This document shows positions 1 through 7,812 of a DNA stretch of 64,000 nucleotides, piece after piece; within the stretch, counting starts at the first letter, position 1; each line of letters begins with the position of its first letter. A model generated the notes under the pieces. The model made no database searches. It was not told where the DNA came from and saw nothing but the letters and a program-made list of their open reading frames with translations. Origin of the DNA: Actinomycetota bacterium (GTDB lineage: Bacteria > Actinomycetota > Acidimicrobiia > IMCC26256 > PALSA-610); contig SXJP01000002.1 of assembly GCA_005779395.1 (NCBI GenBank), forward strand, positions 1 to 64,000. The letters are read 5' to 3'. The translations under genes were made by a program, and so were the position numbers.

Positions 1-76
1 GCCGAACGAGATCTCACGCATTTGCATAGGTCGTTGTCTCGGGGGTTGCGTCGGCCGTTATCCACTGAGGTGAGAG

Positions 77-670
77 ATGAAACAGGGAAGTACATCTAGA
101 AAGGCACTGTCGTCCGTACTGGTGATCGCAGCATTCGCGGCGTTCGTAAGCGTCGGTACGTTGGCGGTGTTCACTGATTCAGCGGACGTGACAGCCAACA
201 CGTTCACGACAGGGACCGTCGATATTTCGACAGTACCGACGACGGCACTTGTCGCCTACAGCAACATGGCCCCAGGCGACGTAATTACAGACGACATCGT
301 TGTCACGAACGCAGGAAGTTTGTCTATGCGTTACGCGATCTCTTCTTCGGCAACTAACGCGGACGCTAAAGGTCTCAAGGATCAACTTGTCCTCACGATC
401 AAGACGATCGATGTGACAGGTCCTGGCGTGCCATGTGATGATTTTGATGGCACTCAGCTATATACGGGAGACGTCGACAGCAGTGCTGGCAAACTCGTAG
501 GTGACTCAGCACAAGGGTCGCACGCTGGTGACCGCACACTTGCCGCAGCCGCAACCGAAACACTCTGCTTCCGGGTGAGTTTGCCAGTCGCTACTGGCAA
601 CGCATTCCAGAACGCGACGACGACGGCGACGTTTACGTTCTCGGCAGAGCAGACGGTCAACAACGCTTAA
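77..670 (+). CDS. TasA/camelysin-like secreted protein with SipW-type signal peptide
   Basis: Probably a secreted surface or matrix-fibre protein of the TasA/camelysin type, 197 residues. A short positive N-terminus is followed by a hydrophobic stretch (residues 10-32), then the motif VFTDSADVTANTFTTG, which is the hallmark of proteins cut by SipW-type signal peptidases. The rest is Thr/Ala/Val-rich beta sequence containing an NMAPGD segment, as in the family. The ATG follows a purine-rich ribosome site (gaggtgagag). The next gene encodes a SipW-type peptidase, so enzyme and substrate are paired. Whether it forms fibres cannot be seen from sequence. The first 76 bases of the window hold only its upstream region. 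Confidence 0.75.
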   Translation: MKQGSTSRKALSSVLVIAAFAAFVSVGTLAVFTDSADVTANTFTTGTVDISTVPTTALVAYSNMAPGDVITDDIVVTNAGSLSMRYAISSSATNADAKGLKDQLVLTIKTIDVTGPGVPCDDFDGTQLYTGDVDSSAGKLVGDSAQGSHAGDRTLAAAATETLCFRVSLPVATGNAFQNATTTATFTFSAEQTVNNA

Positions 671-684
671 CAGCTGACCGGACC

Positions 685-846
685 GAGGAGCCCGAGCGAT
701 GGCGCTAGAGACGATCCTTTCGGGTCGATTCCATGGACGCTCGCGGGTGGCTCCTCGGCCACGGCCACCGCTCGAACTCAGCGGGATAATCGACGCAGTC
801 GATTCGATAAGTCGAACTGGTCGTCGGGGCGCTGAGGAGCCACCCG
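685..846 (+). promoter_or_regulatory. Mutually exclusive hairpins over the sipW start
   Basis: Three segments can pair in two ways. Segment A (685-702) contains the ribosome site GAGGAG and the ATG at 699. It pairs with 731-756 through GAGGAGCC/GGCTCCTC, CGAGCG/CGCTCG and ATGG/CCAT, 18 pairs with two bulges. Segment B (744-759) can instead pair with segment C (831-846) in a 16-bp stem with one G-U pair. Both pairings need 749-756, so only one can form. A:B would bury the ribosome site and start codon and B:C would free them. A further perfect stem, AATCGAC/GTCGATT (788-804), lies in the B:C loop. The pairing is read directly from sequence; a regulatory switch is inference. Confidence 0.5.
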
Positions 847-1712
847 GCGATAGCCAAGCACTAACGCCTGAGATTTCTGATCTCACTTTGTTGCCTTCGC
901 GCCGCCCTCAAACGAGGGCGGCGTTTCGGGTGTCAGCGTCGAGGAGCGCCACTCCAGTCGTCGAACATCCGAGCGTTGCGTGTCCTCCCGCATTGGTCAA
1001 ACCGACTCGGGCTCGAAAATCTAAGGCGGTGCAGCAAGTCAAGCGAACGAGACCAAGACGCTCGAAGTTCAGATTTGTTCGACCAATTGTCGTGGGCCTC
1101 GTGCTACTCGCGGCTGCAATCGCGTGGCTATTCGACATTGGATCTTTGGTTGTCCGTAGTGACAGCATGGCAGGCACTTACCCCGCTGGCTCCGTCACAC
1201 TCACCCACGAGGTTCCCCGAGAGGAAGTCAAAATCGGTGATGTCATCCTCGTGCAACGGGTCGGACGAGTCCCGGTGTTGCACCGGGTGATTGAACTAGA
1301 CAACACAGGCGCCTCGCCCGCGGTTAGGACCAAGGGCGACGCCAACGCCACTGGGGACTCTGAGCCATTCGTGTTGCCTCGGCGCGTGCGCCTTGCGTTC
1401 TTCGGTATTCCTAGCGTTGGCTACGTACTTTCAGCGATCTTGACGCCGCTCGGATGGATGTTCATGATGGTGCTGCCAGCGACATTGCTGACGGCTGCTG
1501 CATTGCGCGGAATATGGATGGTCGAAGTTGTGCCGCGGAATACACGGGCACGGCGGCTCAGACGAGCGCGCAAGATTCGCAGGGCATGTGCTTGGGTTTT
1601 CTTGGTCGCAGCGTTAGCTGTCGGCGTCGTCAAGTTCGGGACGTGGGCGCTCTCGGTGTTCTCCGATAGCCCAGCAGTCGACGCCAACAATTTCACGACC
1701 GGCATTTGGTAA
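699..1712 (+). CDS. sipW: SipW-type (S26B) signal peptidase
   Basis: Membrane signal peptidase, 337 residues, that probably matures the TasA-like protein encoded just upstream. The start at 699 has a strong ribosome site (GAGGAG, 8 bases upstream). Residues 1-125 are Arg/Pro/Ser-rich and look disordered. A membrane segment follows at about 129-146, then the catalytic Ser156 in SDSMAG. His195 (VLHRV) takes the place of lysine, as in the ER/SipW subtype, and the KGDANATGD box lies at 212-220. Two more membrane segments are near 240-270 and 296-318. The last 18 residues, with VFSDSPAVDANNFTTG, copy the cleavage-region motif of its substrate. A later GTG at 930, past an internal hairpin, would give a shorter protein and cannot be excluded. 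Confidence 0.8.
   Translation: MALETILSGRFHGRSRVAPRPRPPLELSGIIDAVDSISRTGRRGAEEPPGDSQALTPEISDLTLLPSRRPQTRAAFRVSASRSATPVVEHPSVACPPALVKPTRARKSKAVQQVKRTRPRRSKFRFVRPIVVGLVLLAAAIAWLFDIGSLVVRSDSMAGTYPAGSVTLTHEVPREEVKIGDVILVQRVGRVPVLHRVIELDNTGASPAVRTKGDANATGDSEPFVLPRRVRLAFFGIPSVGYVLSAILTPLGWMFMMVLPATLLTAAALRGIWMVEVVPRNTRARRLRRARKIRRACAWVFLVAALAVGVVKFGTWALSVFSDSPAVDANNFTTGIW
899..926 (+). terminator. Intrinsic-terminator-like hairpin inside sipW
   Basis: CGCCGCCCTC (900-909), loop aaac, GAGGGCGGCG (914-923), then TTT. The 10-bp G+C-rich stem is perfect with a four-base loop. It lies about 200 bases inside the sipW frame and just downstream of a smaller perfect stem, TGAGAT/ATCTCA (869-885). The U-tract is only three bases, so termination strength is uncertain. 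It could be an attenuator that active translation suppresses, or the terminator of the upstream gene if sipW really starts at 930. Confidence 0.45.
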
Positions 1713-1896
1713 GCGTCAGGCACGGTGGCCGAACTGTACGGGAATATCGGCCAAAACATCGGCGCAAATGTTGAAAATATCGTGGTCTAAAGTTCGCTAA
1801 CTTGAATAGCTTGTTAGCTGTAATTGGGATCCGACCTTACTTATTGAGTAGTCGCAAGGTTGACACTCATCTGTTTGAACACCCTGAGGATCAACT
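1713..1896. other. Intergenic region with a weak hairpin
   Basis: About 180 bases lie between sipW and the small zinc-ribbon gene. A GCTAAC/GTTAGC inverted repeat (1796-1818, 11-base loop) could act as a weak transcription end. A TTGACA hexamer sits at 1860-1865, but no good -10 element follows at normal spacing. I see no other gene here. Confidence 0.35.
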
Positions 1897-2025
1897 ATGT
1901 GGCGGTGCAAGAACTGTGCGTCAAAGCACGCGAACTGGAAACGGAAGTGCGAGACATGCGGGCGGCCGCACAGGTACCTCGGCAAGTTTCGTCGAAGCGT
2001 TAGGCAGATATTTCAACCTAGGTAA
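1897..2025 (+). CDS. 42-residue RanBP2-like zinc-ribbon protein
   Basis: A very small gene with an ATG preceded by TGAGGA seven bases upstream and ending in TAA. The 42-residue product begins MWRCKNC and carries four cysteines at 4, 7, 18 and 21. That is the C-x2-C-x10-C-x2-C spacing of RanBP2-type zinc ribbons, including the Trp two residues before the first Cys, although the usual Asn is shifted. The tail is strongly basic (Arg/Lys), which would suit nucleic-acid binding. No function is assigned. It lies between sipW and the acyltransferase gene. Confidence rests on the zinc motif and the ribosome site. Confidence 0.55.
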   Translation: MWRCKNCASKHANWKRKCETCGRPHRYLGKFRRSVRQIFQPR

Positions 2026-2055
2026 CAAACGCAGCCAGGGTTGCTGGCAGCTCCC

Positions 2056-4563
2056 GTGACCACTTCACAGCTGAAGTACCGACCAGGCCTCGATGGCCTG
2101 CGTGCGATCGCCCTACTCGCCGTACTCGGATACCACGCAGACGTTCCATGGCTCGACGGTGGCTTCAACGGACTCACCTTGTTTTTTACGATCTCTGGTT
2201 TCTTGGTCACAACGCTATTACTCAACGAGCACCGCGACCACTCAGGGATAGAGCTAAAGAGGTTCTGGACACGCAGGGCCCGCCGACTGTTGCCGAGTGC
2301 GAGCCTCGTCATCGGACTCGTGCTTATTGTTACGCCACTACTCGGAGATGCCGTACAGCGTAATGGTTTGCGATTCGACGCAATCGGTGCGCTCGGGTAT
2401 TTCGCTAACTGGCGTTTCTTGCTCCAGGGTACGTCCTACGCCGACCAGTTCGGAGCGCAAAGTCCTCTGTTGCATTACTGGTCTCTTGCAATCGAAGAAC
2501 AGTTCTATTTCGTGTGGCCGCTAGTCGTCGCGTTTGTTCTCGGTCAGTATCGACCTCGGCCTGAGGGACGAAAGATTCTCGCAGGTGTCGTTGCTGCTGG
2601 GATCATTGTCAGCTTTGTCCTGACGCTCAACGCATCGACTCTCGATCGTCTCTACTTCGGTACAGGTAGTCGAGCAGCAGAGCTGATGGTCGGTGCCATG
2701 CTCGCAATTCTGATGCACTCGCCGCAGAGAGCTAGCTACATGTTGCGGTTCGCGAAGCCGCTAGCTCCAAGTGCGCTACTTGGCTTCGTTCTCTTGTGCT
2801 TCTTTGCTGATCTCGATGACCAGTGGATACGCAACGGTGGGCTAATCATGCTGAGCGGTGTGAGCGCAGTTCTTACAGCTGCCGCATATGCCGACGGCTG
2901 GTTCGCTCGCGTTTTCGCGATAAGTCCGTTGCAGGAGATCGGCAGAATCTCATACACGGTGTATCTAGTTCATTGGCCGATATTCGTGTTTCTCACCGAA
3001 CAGCGCACAGGACTTGGTTACTTGCCAGTCCTGATCTTGCGATTCGTGTCGACGTTCGCGGTTGCGACATTCATTTACCACGCGTTCGAGTGTCCGTTGC
3101 GGTACCGCCGCTACTTCGCGAAACCTAGAGCCGCTTTTGCCGGTGTCCTCGTCGCATCGATGCTTCTGGTGACTGGCGCCGTAGTGACTCCAGTGCCGGC
3201 CACAACAGAGATCGGCGAGGGTGATTTCACGATCAAGCCTGATGACCTCGCTGCCGAAGCAGTGAGGGTTGCTGTGGTCGGCGACCACGCATCGTTTGTC
3301 GCCGAATCGTTCAAGGACGACGCTCGCTACGACATTGAGATAGTGGTCGCGACACCAGGATGTCCAATGCCTGTTGTTGAAGCGGTGAAAGACACCGCGG
3401 ACTCTGCGCCACTCGATCCTAATTGCGAGCCTTGGGCAACGACCTGGCAACCAGCGATAGATGCTGACGTTGACCTAATCGTGTTGGCGCAAGGAGTAGC
3501 GGATCTCACGGATCAGCGTGTGAGCGGGTTATGGGTAAGCATCGATGAGCTAAACGGGGCGTTGCTGTTTACCCGCGAGGTAGAGAACTTTCTTCGAGCA
3601 GCCGCGACGCCCGGTCGCAGTGTCATCATCGCTCCAATCGCTGGCTCAACACTGCGCCACGTCGTCGTTAACGAAAAGCTTGCAAAGGCCGCAACCAATG
3701 CCGTCGGCGTCACGATGCTCGCATCGATCGACGGAGACGGCTTAGAACAAGCCCGCGATGAAGCGATGCTCGAGGCCGGACGTGGCTGGCCGAAACCGTT
3801 CGGCGTTTCAGCTCCGCGTCCTTTGCGTGTCCTGACTGTCGGGGACTCGACATCGTTTTGGATCTCGGTTGGACTAGAAGCAGTTACCAAGCAACGCGAC
3901 GATATGACCATCGGTTGGGTTGGAAGTTCCGGTTGTGGTGTCGTGCGCCTCGATACGTATTACGACGCAACCAACGAAGCCGTTGACTCTTCTGAGTGTC
4001 CGCGGTTCGACAACGAATGGATCGCCGCCGCCCGGATATTTGACCCCGACGTCATTGTTGTGATCTCGAGCGTGATTGACGCAGCGAAGTATGAGTTCCC
4101 TGGTCGCAACGAACCGATTGGCTTCGGCGACGAAGAGTTCGATGCGTTCTGGCAGTCCGAAGCCGAGGCAGCGCTAAAGGCGCTCGCTAGGACCGGAGCT
4201 GTCGTCCTTTGGGCGGACTCGCCGGGCGTGCAGATGATGACTACCGAAGGTACGAAAGATTGGAACCCGCGACTAGAGCGATACAACGAACTCGTGAATG
4301 GACTAGTGAAGTCACACGAGCAGGTCGGCGGTATTGGATTAGCTGCACGCATTGGTCCGCCGGGAACGCCAGTGGATCACGATGTAAGGCCCGACGGCGT
4401 GCACCTCGGGAGCGACGCCGCAGTAGAACTGGCCGAGTCGTGGCTCGTCGATGCGATCATCGCAGGCTGGACCGAGACAGTTAGCGATGCACTCACGACT
4501 GGCTGTCTCACTGGCGATGGGCCGCGACCACAAATTGTTCTAGAACGGTGCGCGGCTTCTTAG
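2056..4563 (+). CDS. Membrane O-acyltransferase (acyltransferase 3) with SGNH C-terminal region
   Basis: OafA-like envelope acyltransferase, about 835 residues, that moves acyl groups from the cytoplasmic side onto surface glycans. The N-terminal part (to about residue 345) has YRPGLDGLRAIALLAVLGYH, including the conserved catalytic His, and about ten membrane segments. The C-terminal part is extracytoplasmic. A GDHAS block near residue 410 looks like a degenerate SGNH domain, and a second block near 595 has an intact GDS, closing with DGVHLG near 780 as the Asp/His pair. The start is unclear: GTG at 2056 is used here, and TTG at 2041 is also in frame. The stop codon overlaps that of the convergent phosphotransferase gene. 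Confidence 0.85.
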   Translation: MTTSQLKYRPGLDGLRAIALLAVLGYHADVPWLDGGFNGLTLFFTISGFLVTTLLLNEHRDHSGIELKRFWTRRARRLLPSASLVIGLVLIVTPLLGDAVQRNGLRFDAIGALGYFANWRFLLQGTSYADQFGAQSPLLHYWSLAIEEQFYFVWPLVVAFVLGQYRPRPEGRKILAGVVAAGIIVSFVLTLNASTLDRLYFGTGSRAAELMVGAMLAILMHSPQRASYMLRFAKPLAPSALLGFVLLCFFADLDDQWIRNGGLIMLSGVSAVLTAAAYADGWFARVFAISPLQEIGRISYTVYLVHWPIFVFLTEQRTGLGYLPVLILRFVSTFAVATFIYHAFECPLRYRRYFAKPRAAFAGVLVASMLLVTGAVVTPVPATTEIGEGDFTIKPDDLAAEAVRVAVVGDHASFVAESFKDDARYDIEIVVATPGCPMPVVEAVKDTADSAPLDPNCEPWATTWQPAIDADVDLIVLAQGVADLTDQRVSGLWVSIDELNGALLFTREVENFLRAAATPGRSVIIAPIAGSTLRHVVVNEKLAKAATNAVGVTMLASIDGDGLEQARDEAMLEAGRGWPKPFGVSAPRPLRVLTVGDSTSFWISVGLEAVTKQRDDMTIGWVGSSGCGVVRLDTYYDATNEAVDSSECPRFDNEWIAAARIFDPDVIVVISSVIDAAKYEFPGRNEPIGFGDEEFDAFWQSEAEAALKALARTGAVVLWADSPGVQMMTTEGTKDWNPRLERYNELVNGLVKSHEQVGGIGLAARIGPPGTPVDHDVRPDGVHLGSDAAVELAESWLVDAIIAGWTETVSDALTTGCLTGDGPRPQIVLERCAAS

Positions 4564-5603
4564 CTCTCGTCGATTAGTTGGTGGGCTTTCGCAAATCGCC
4601 ACGTAGCTACAGCGTGCATGATGTCGCCCATTGACTTGTCGGCTTGGCCTGCACAGGCGCGAGCGTGCGTCCCCTCTAACAAGATGCCGAGTTTGTAACA
4701 AGCCAAAACGAAATACCAACTCATCGAACTCATGTCGCGGCCACTCAAATCGCCGTACCGGTTGATGAGATCAGCACGTGATGGCATTGGGTACCAAGGG
4801 GAAAGCTGACCAAGATTTCCGGGTGGATCGTGTGGTTCGCCCCATGCTGTGAGTAGCCATGCAAGGTCGAGTAGCGGATCGCCAAGTGAAGAAATCTCCC
4901 AGTCAATTATTGCAGCGACCTTTGGCTCTGTGTGGCTCAACATCACGTTGGCGAACTGGTAGTCACCGTGAATAATTCCGATCTTGCAGGATTCGGGTTG
5001 GTTGGCTGAGAGCCAATCGCCTACGCGGTCGACACGGTCGAGTTCTGAGCCGTCGTACCCGTCGAGTTCTCTATAGCCCTCGAGTTGCTGACGCCACTTA
5101 GGGACTTGCTGACCGAGCCAGTTGTCAGGCTTACCAAAATCGGAGAGACCGACCTTTTCGTAGTCGATGGCGCCAAGTTTTGCTACTGCGTCGACCATTG
5201 CGTAGCCGAGTTCGTGGCGGAAGTCGTCTGTTGCCCATCGCTCAGGCAATTGGCCTTGAGGTACAAATCCGTCGATCATCGACATCGTGTAGAAGCAGGT
5301 TCCGATAACAGACTCGTCGTCGCAGACGGCGTAGAAGTCAGGCCGTGGAACATCTGAACCTGCGAGAGCCTGCAACACGCGTGCTTCTCGCAACATGGTC
5401 GAGTTGCTGTTCTTGCGGAGATGTCGCGGTGGCCGACGCAAAACGAAGGCCGAGCGATCCTCGCGGGTCATTTTGAAGACATTGTTCTGCGAGCCACCAG
5501 CGAGCAACTCGACAGCGACGACCTCGCCGTCGCCGGGAATCGGGTTTTTCGAAACCCAGGCCTGCAGGGGTTCCCAATTGAGTAGCCCGTCAAAATCATC
5601 CAT
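4560..5603 (-). CDS. APH-family phosphotransferase, ACAD10/LvaA-like kinase
   Basis: A 347-residue protein of the aminoglycoside-phosphotransferase fold. GGSQNNVF forms the ATP-binding loop, HGDYQFANVML is the catalytic loop (Asp base and Asn), and IIDWE is the metal-binding Asp. The closest known context is the kinase part of ACAD10/ACAD11 and bacterial LvaA, which phosphorylate 4-hydroxyacyl-CoAs rather than drugs. A divergent acyl-CoA dehydrogenase next door supports that reading. The ATG at 5603 is chosen for its AGGAG site; upstream in-frame codons would run into the promoter region. A resistance role is unlikely in this context. Confidence 0.7.
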   Translation of the reverse strand: MDDFDGLLNWEPLQAWVSKNPIPGDGEVVAVELLAGGSQNNVFKMTREDRSAFVLRRPPRHLRKNSNSTMLREARVLQALAGSDVPRPDFYAVCDDESVIGTCFYTMSMIDGFVPQGQLPERWATDDFRHELGYAMVDAVAKLGAIDYEKVGLSDFGKPDNWLGQQVPKWRQQLEGYRELDGYDGSELDRVDRVGDWLSANQPESCKIGIIHGDYQFANVMLSHTEPKVAAIIDWEISSLGDPLLDLAWLLTAWGEPHDPPGNLGQLSPWYPMPSRADLINRYGDLSGRDMSSMSWYFVLACYKLGILLEGTHARACAGQADKSMGDIMHAVATWRFAKAHQLIDES

Positions 5604-5663
5604 TGTCAATGTGCTCCTGTCGTTGCTTTCTTTCGGTGTTGAGGTCGTTCTAGCGCAAAAACC

Positions 5664-5677
5664 TGACACGCGTGTCA
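5664..5677. promoter_or_regulatory. Perfect 14-bp palindrome, likely repressor operator
   Basis: TGACACGCGTGTCA is exactly self-complementary and lies in the gap between the divergent phosphotransferase (start 5603) and acyl-CoA dehydrogenase (start 5720). A related half, CTGACAC, follows about 15 bases later. The form and position suit a TetR-type regulator of acyl-CoA genes. No such regulator gene is in the window, so the protein is unknown. Confidence 0.55.
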
Positions 5678-5719
5678 TAGTTTGTCTGACACACCCGCAA
5701 CTCAACCGATGGAGCGACG

Positions 5720-7027
5720 ATGGCCTGGGATTTCTCGACGGAACCTGAGTTTCAAGACAAGCTCGAGTGGCTGGCCGAGTTCGTCATCACAGAAGTCGAG
5801 CCGATCGACCTTGCGTTCCGTAGCGAACTCATTTACGACAAGAGCCACCCGGTTCATGCTGAACTCATCAAGCCGCTTCAAGAACAGGTTAAGGCACAAG
5901 GGTTATGGGCATGTCACCTTGGCGCCGACCTCGGTGGCCTTGGTTACGGCCAGGTGAAGCTTGCTCTCATGAACGAGATTCTCGGTCGTAGCAGTTGGGC
6001 GCCGAGCACATTCGGTTGCCAAGCACCAGACAGCGGCAATGCGGAAATTCTCGCTCATTACGGGACAAGGGAACAACAAGACCGCTTCTTGAAGCCGCTG
6101 CTAGACGGAGACATCGTCTCCTGTTTTTCGATGACCGAACCTCAAGGTGGGTCCGACCCAGCAACGTTCACATGCAGCGCCGTTCTCGATTCCGACGAGT
6201 GGGTGATCAACGGCGAGAAGTGGTTTAGCTCAAATCTGCGTTACGCGGCGTTCGCGATTGTCATGGCGGTTACCGACCCTGACGTTCCGATCTACAAAGG
6301 CGCTTCGATGTTTCTCGTTCCGACCGACACGCCTGGCATAAACATCATTCGCAATGTCGGACTTAGCGGCGAACCGCTCGGCGAAGGTACGCACGCTTAT
6401 GTGCGCTACGAGAACGTGCGAGTTCCTGCAGAAAATGTTCTCGGCGGTCCCGGCCAGGCTTTCGTGATCGCTCAAACGCGTTTGGGTGGTGGCCGCATTC
6501 ATCATGCGATGCGCACCATCGGCATGTGTCAAAAGGCGCTGGACATGATGTGCCAGCGCGCAGTCTCGCGCACGACGCAAGGGTCGCTGCTCGCGTCGAA
6601 GGGTGCCGTGCAGGAGTACGTGGCCGATAGCTGGATCGAACTGCACCAGTTTCGCCTAATGGTTTTGCATGCGGCTTGGGTGATTGACAATGAAGGCGGC
6701 GCCCGTGCCCGTAAAGAAATCGCGGCGGTCAAGGTCGCGACAGCAAAGGTAATGAAAGACATAGTGTTTCGAGCAATGCACGTACACGGCTCGCTAGGCG
6801 TCTCGAACGAACTTCCGCTTGCAGGCATGTGGATGGCAGCGCCAATCATGGGTATCGCAGATGGCCCGACCGAGGTCCACAAGATCACCGTCGCCCGCCA
6901 GGTTCTCAAGCAATATGCGCCATCGCCTGGCATGTTCCCCACATTTCACCTGCCAGACCGTGTCGCAGCAGCGCGTGAGAAGTTTGCACACTTAATGGAT
7001 AACGAGATAGCGAATAACCCCATCTGA
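5720..7027 (+). CDS. Acyl-CoA dehydrogenase (ACAD10/11, LvaC-like)
   Basis: FAD-dependent acyl-CoA dehydrogenase of 435 residues with the full family fold. Visible marks are the flavin-contact region CFSMTEPQGGSDPATF, the WVINGEKWFSS strand, and the C-terminal helical domain with VHGSLGVSNELPL and DGPTEVHKI. The ATG follows ggagcg. It is divergent from the APH-type kinase and overlaps the downstream SDR by one base (TGATG), which indicates one transcript. In the ACAD10/11 and LvaA/LvaC systems a 4-hydroxyacyl-CoA is phosphorylated and the phosphate is then eliminated by this enzyme class. That substrate assignment is inferred from the pairing. Confidence 0.85.
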   Translation: MAWDFSTEPEFQDKLEWLAEFVITEVEPIDLAFRSELIYDKSHPVHAELIKPLQEQVKAQGLWACHLGADLGGLGYGQVKLALMNEILGRSSWAPSTFGCQAPDSGNAEILAHYGTREQQDRFLKPLLDGDIVSCFSMTEPQGGSDPATFTCSAVLDSDEWVINGEKWFSSNLRYAAFAIVMAVTDPDVPIYKGASMFLVPTDTPGINIIRNVGLSGEPLGEGTHAYVRYENVRVPAENVLGGPGQAFVIAQTRLGGGRIHHAMRTIGMCQKALDMMCQRAVSRTTQGSLLASKGAVQEYVADSWIELHQFRLMVLHAAWVIDNEGGARARKEIAAVKVATAKVMKDIVFRAMHVHGSLGVSNELPLAGMWMAAPIMGIADGPTEVHKITVARQVLKQYAPSPGMFPTFHLPDRVAAAREKFAHLMDNEIANNPI

Positions 7028-7785
7028 TGGATCGCGTTCTCGACGGTCGTACGGCCTTAGTGGTAGGCGCAAGTTCCGGAATCGGACGATCGATTGCTCT
7101 ACGGCTAACAGGTTTAGGTGCGAGCGTTGTCCTAGCTGCAAGACGCACAGAAAAACTCGAGACGCTCGCCGCAGAAATCGGTGCTGCTGGAGTCGTAACC
7201 GCAGACGTACGCATTCCCGAAGACTGCGAGCGGATAATCGTAGAGGCCACCTTCGCGGCAGGCGCGCTCGACCTTGTCGTTTATGCAACGGGAACCTCGC
7301 CGCTGAAACCACTGGCCGATCTTGATGGGCCCGACTGGTCGACGACGCTCGCAACAAATGTCATTGGCGCAAGCCTCGTCACTCGCGCTGCGATACCGGT
7401 GTTGTCGCCGAACGCGATAGTTGCATATTTGTCGAGCGAGACCGTCGGTAGGCCGCGACACAGTCTTGTCGCGTACGCGGCGAGCAAAGCCGCGCTCGAA
7501 GAAGTGGTGCGCGGTTATCGGGTCGAACATCCAGAGGTTCGCTTCGCGTGTCTGGCACTCGGTCAAACGATCGGGACTGATTTCGGGAACGGTTTCTCTT
7601 CCGACAGTCTTGGGGCAGCGTGGCCGTCGTGGATCGCAAATGGCGAGATGCGAGCGCGCTACATGGATGCTGACGACCTTGGGGGTTGTATCGCCGAAGT
7701 GTTGGCTGTCGCCTTAGCTCACCCCGAGATTGATCTCGAACGATTCGCGTTACGTCCGACGGGCCCGACGTTGGGACTCGACTAG
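7027..7785 (+). CDS. Short-chain dehydrogenase/reductase
   Basis: Classical NAD(P)-dependent SDR, 252 residues. The cofactor loop GASSGIGRSIAL lies near the N-terminus, the catalytic Ser is in YLSSETVG, and the Tyr/Lys pair is in YAASKAA. Its ATG overlaps the stop of the acyl-CoA dehydrogenase, so the two are translationally coupled. It may oxidise or reduce a hydroxyacyl or keto intermediate of the same acyl-CoA route, but the substrate cannot be read from sequence. The last bases lie 27 bp from the end of the convergent YcaQ-like gene. Confidence 0.85.
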   Translation: MDRVLDGRTALVVGASSGIGRSIALRLTGLGASVVLAARRTEKLETLAAEIGAAGVVTADVRIPEDCERIIVEATFAAGALDLVVYATGTSPLKPLADLDGPDWSTTLATNVIGASLVTRAAIPVLSPNAIVAYLSSETVGRPRHSLVAYAASKAALEEVVRGYRVEHPEVRFACLALGQTIGTDFGNGFSSDSLGAAWPSWIANGEMRARYMDADDLGGCIAEVLAVALAHPEIDLERFALRPTGPTLGLD

Positions 7786-7812
7786 CTCCTCGGCACTCAC
7801 GGGCACTTGCAA

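Noticed and set aside
506..886. Minus-strand frame across the end of the TasA-like gene and the start of sipW
   Set aside because: No recognisable domain and low-complexity Arg/Ser content; explained by antisense of the structured region.
1802..2059. 85-codon plus-strand frame over the zinc-ribbon gene
   Set aside because: The other frame has the CxxC pairs and a ribosome site, so the longer frame is the shadow.
4560..5603. Calling the phosphotransferase an aminoglycoside-resistance gene
   Set aside because: The fold is shared, but the neighbours and sequence type fit acyl-CoA-linked kinases.
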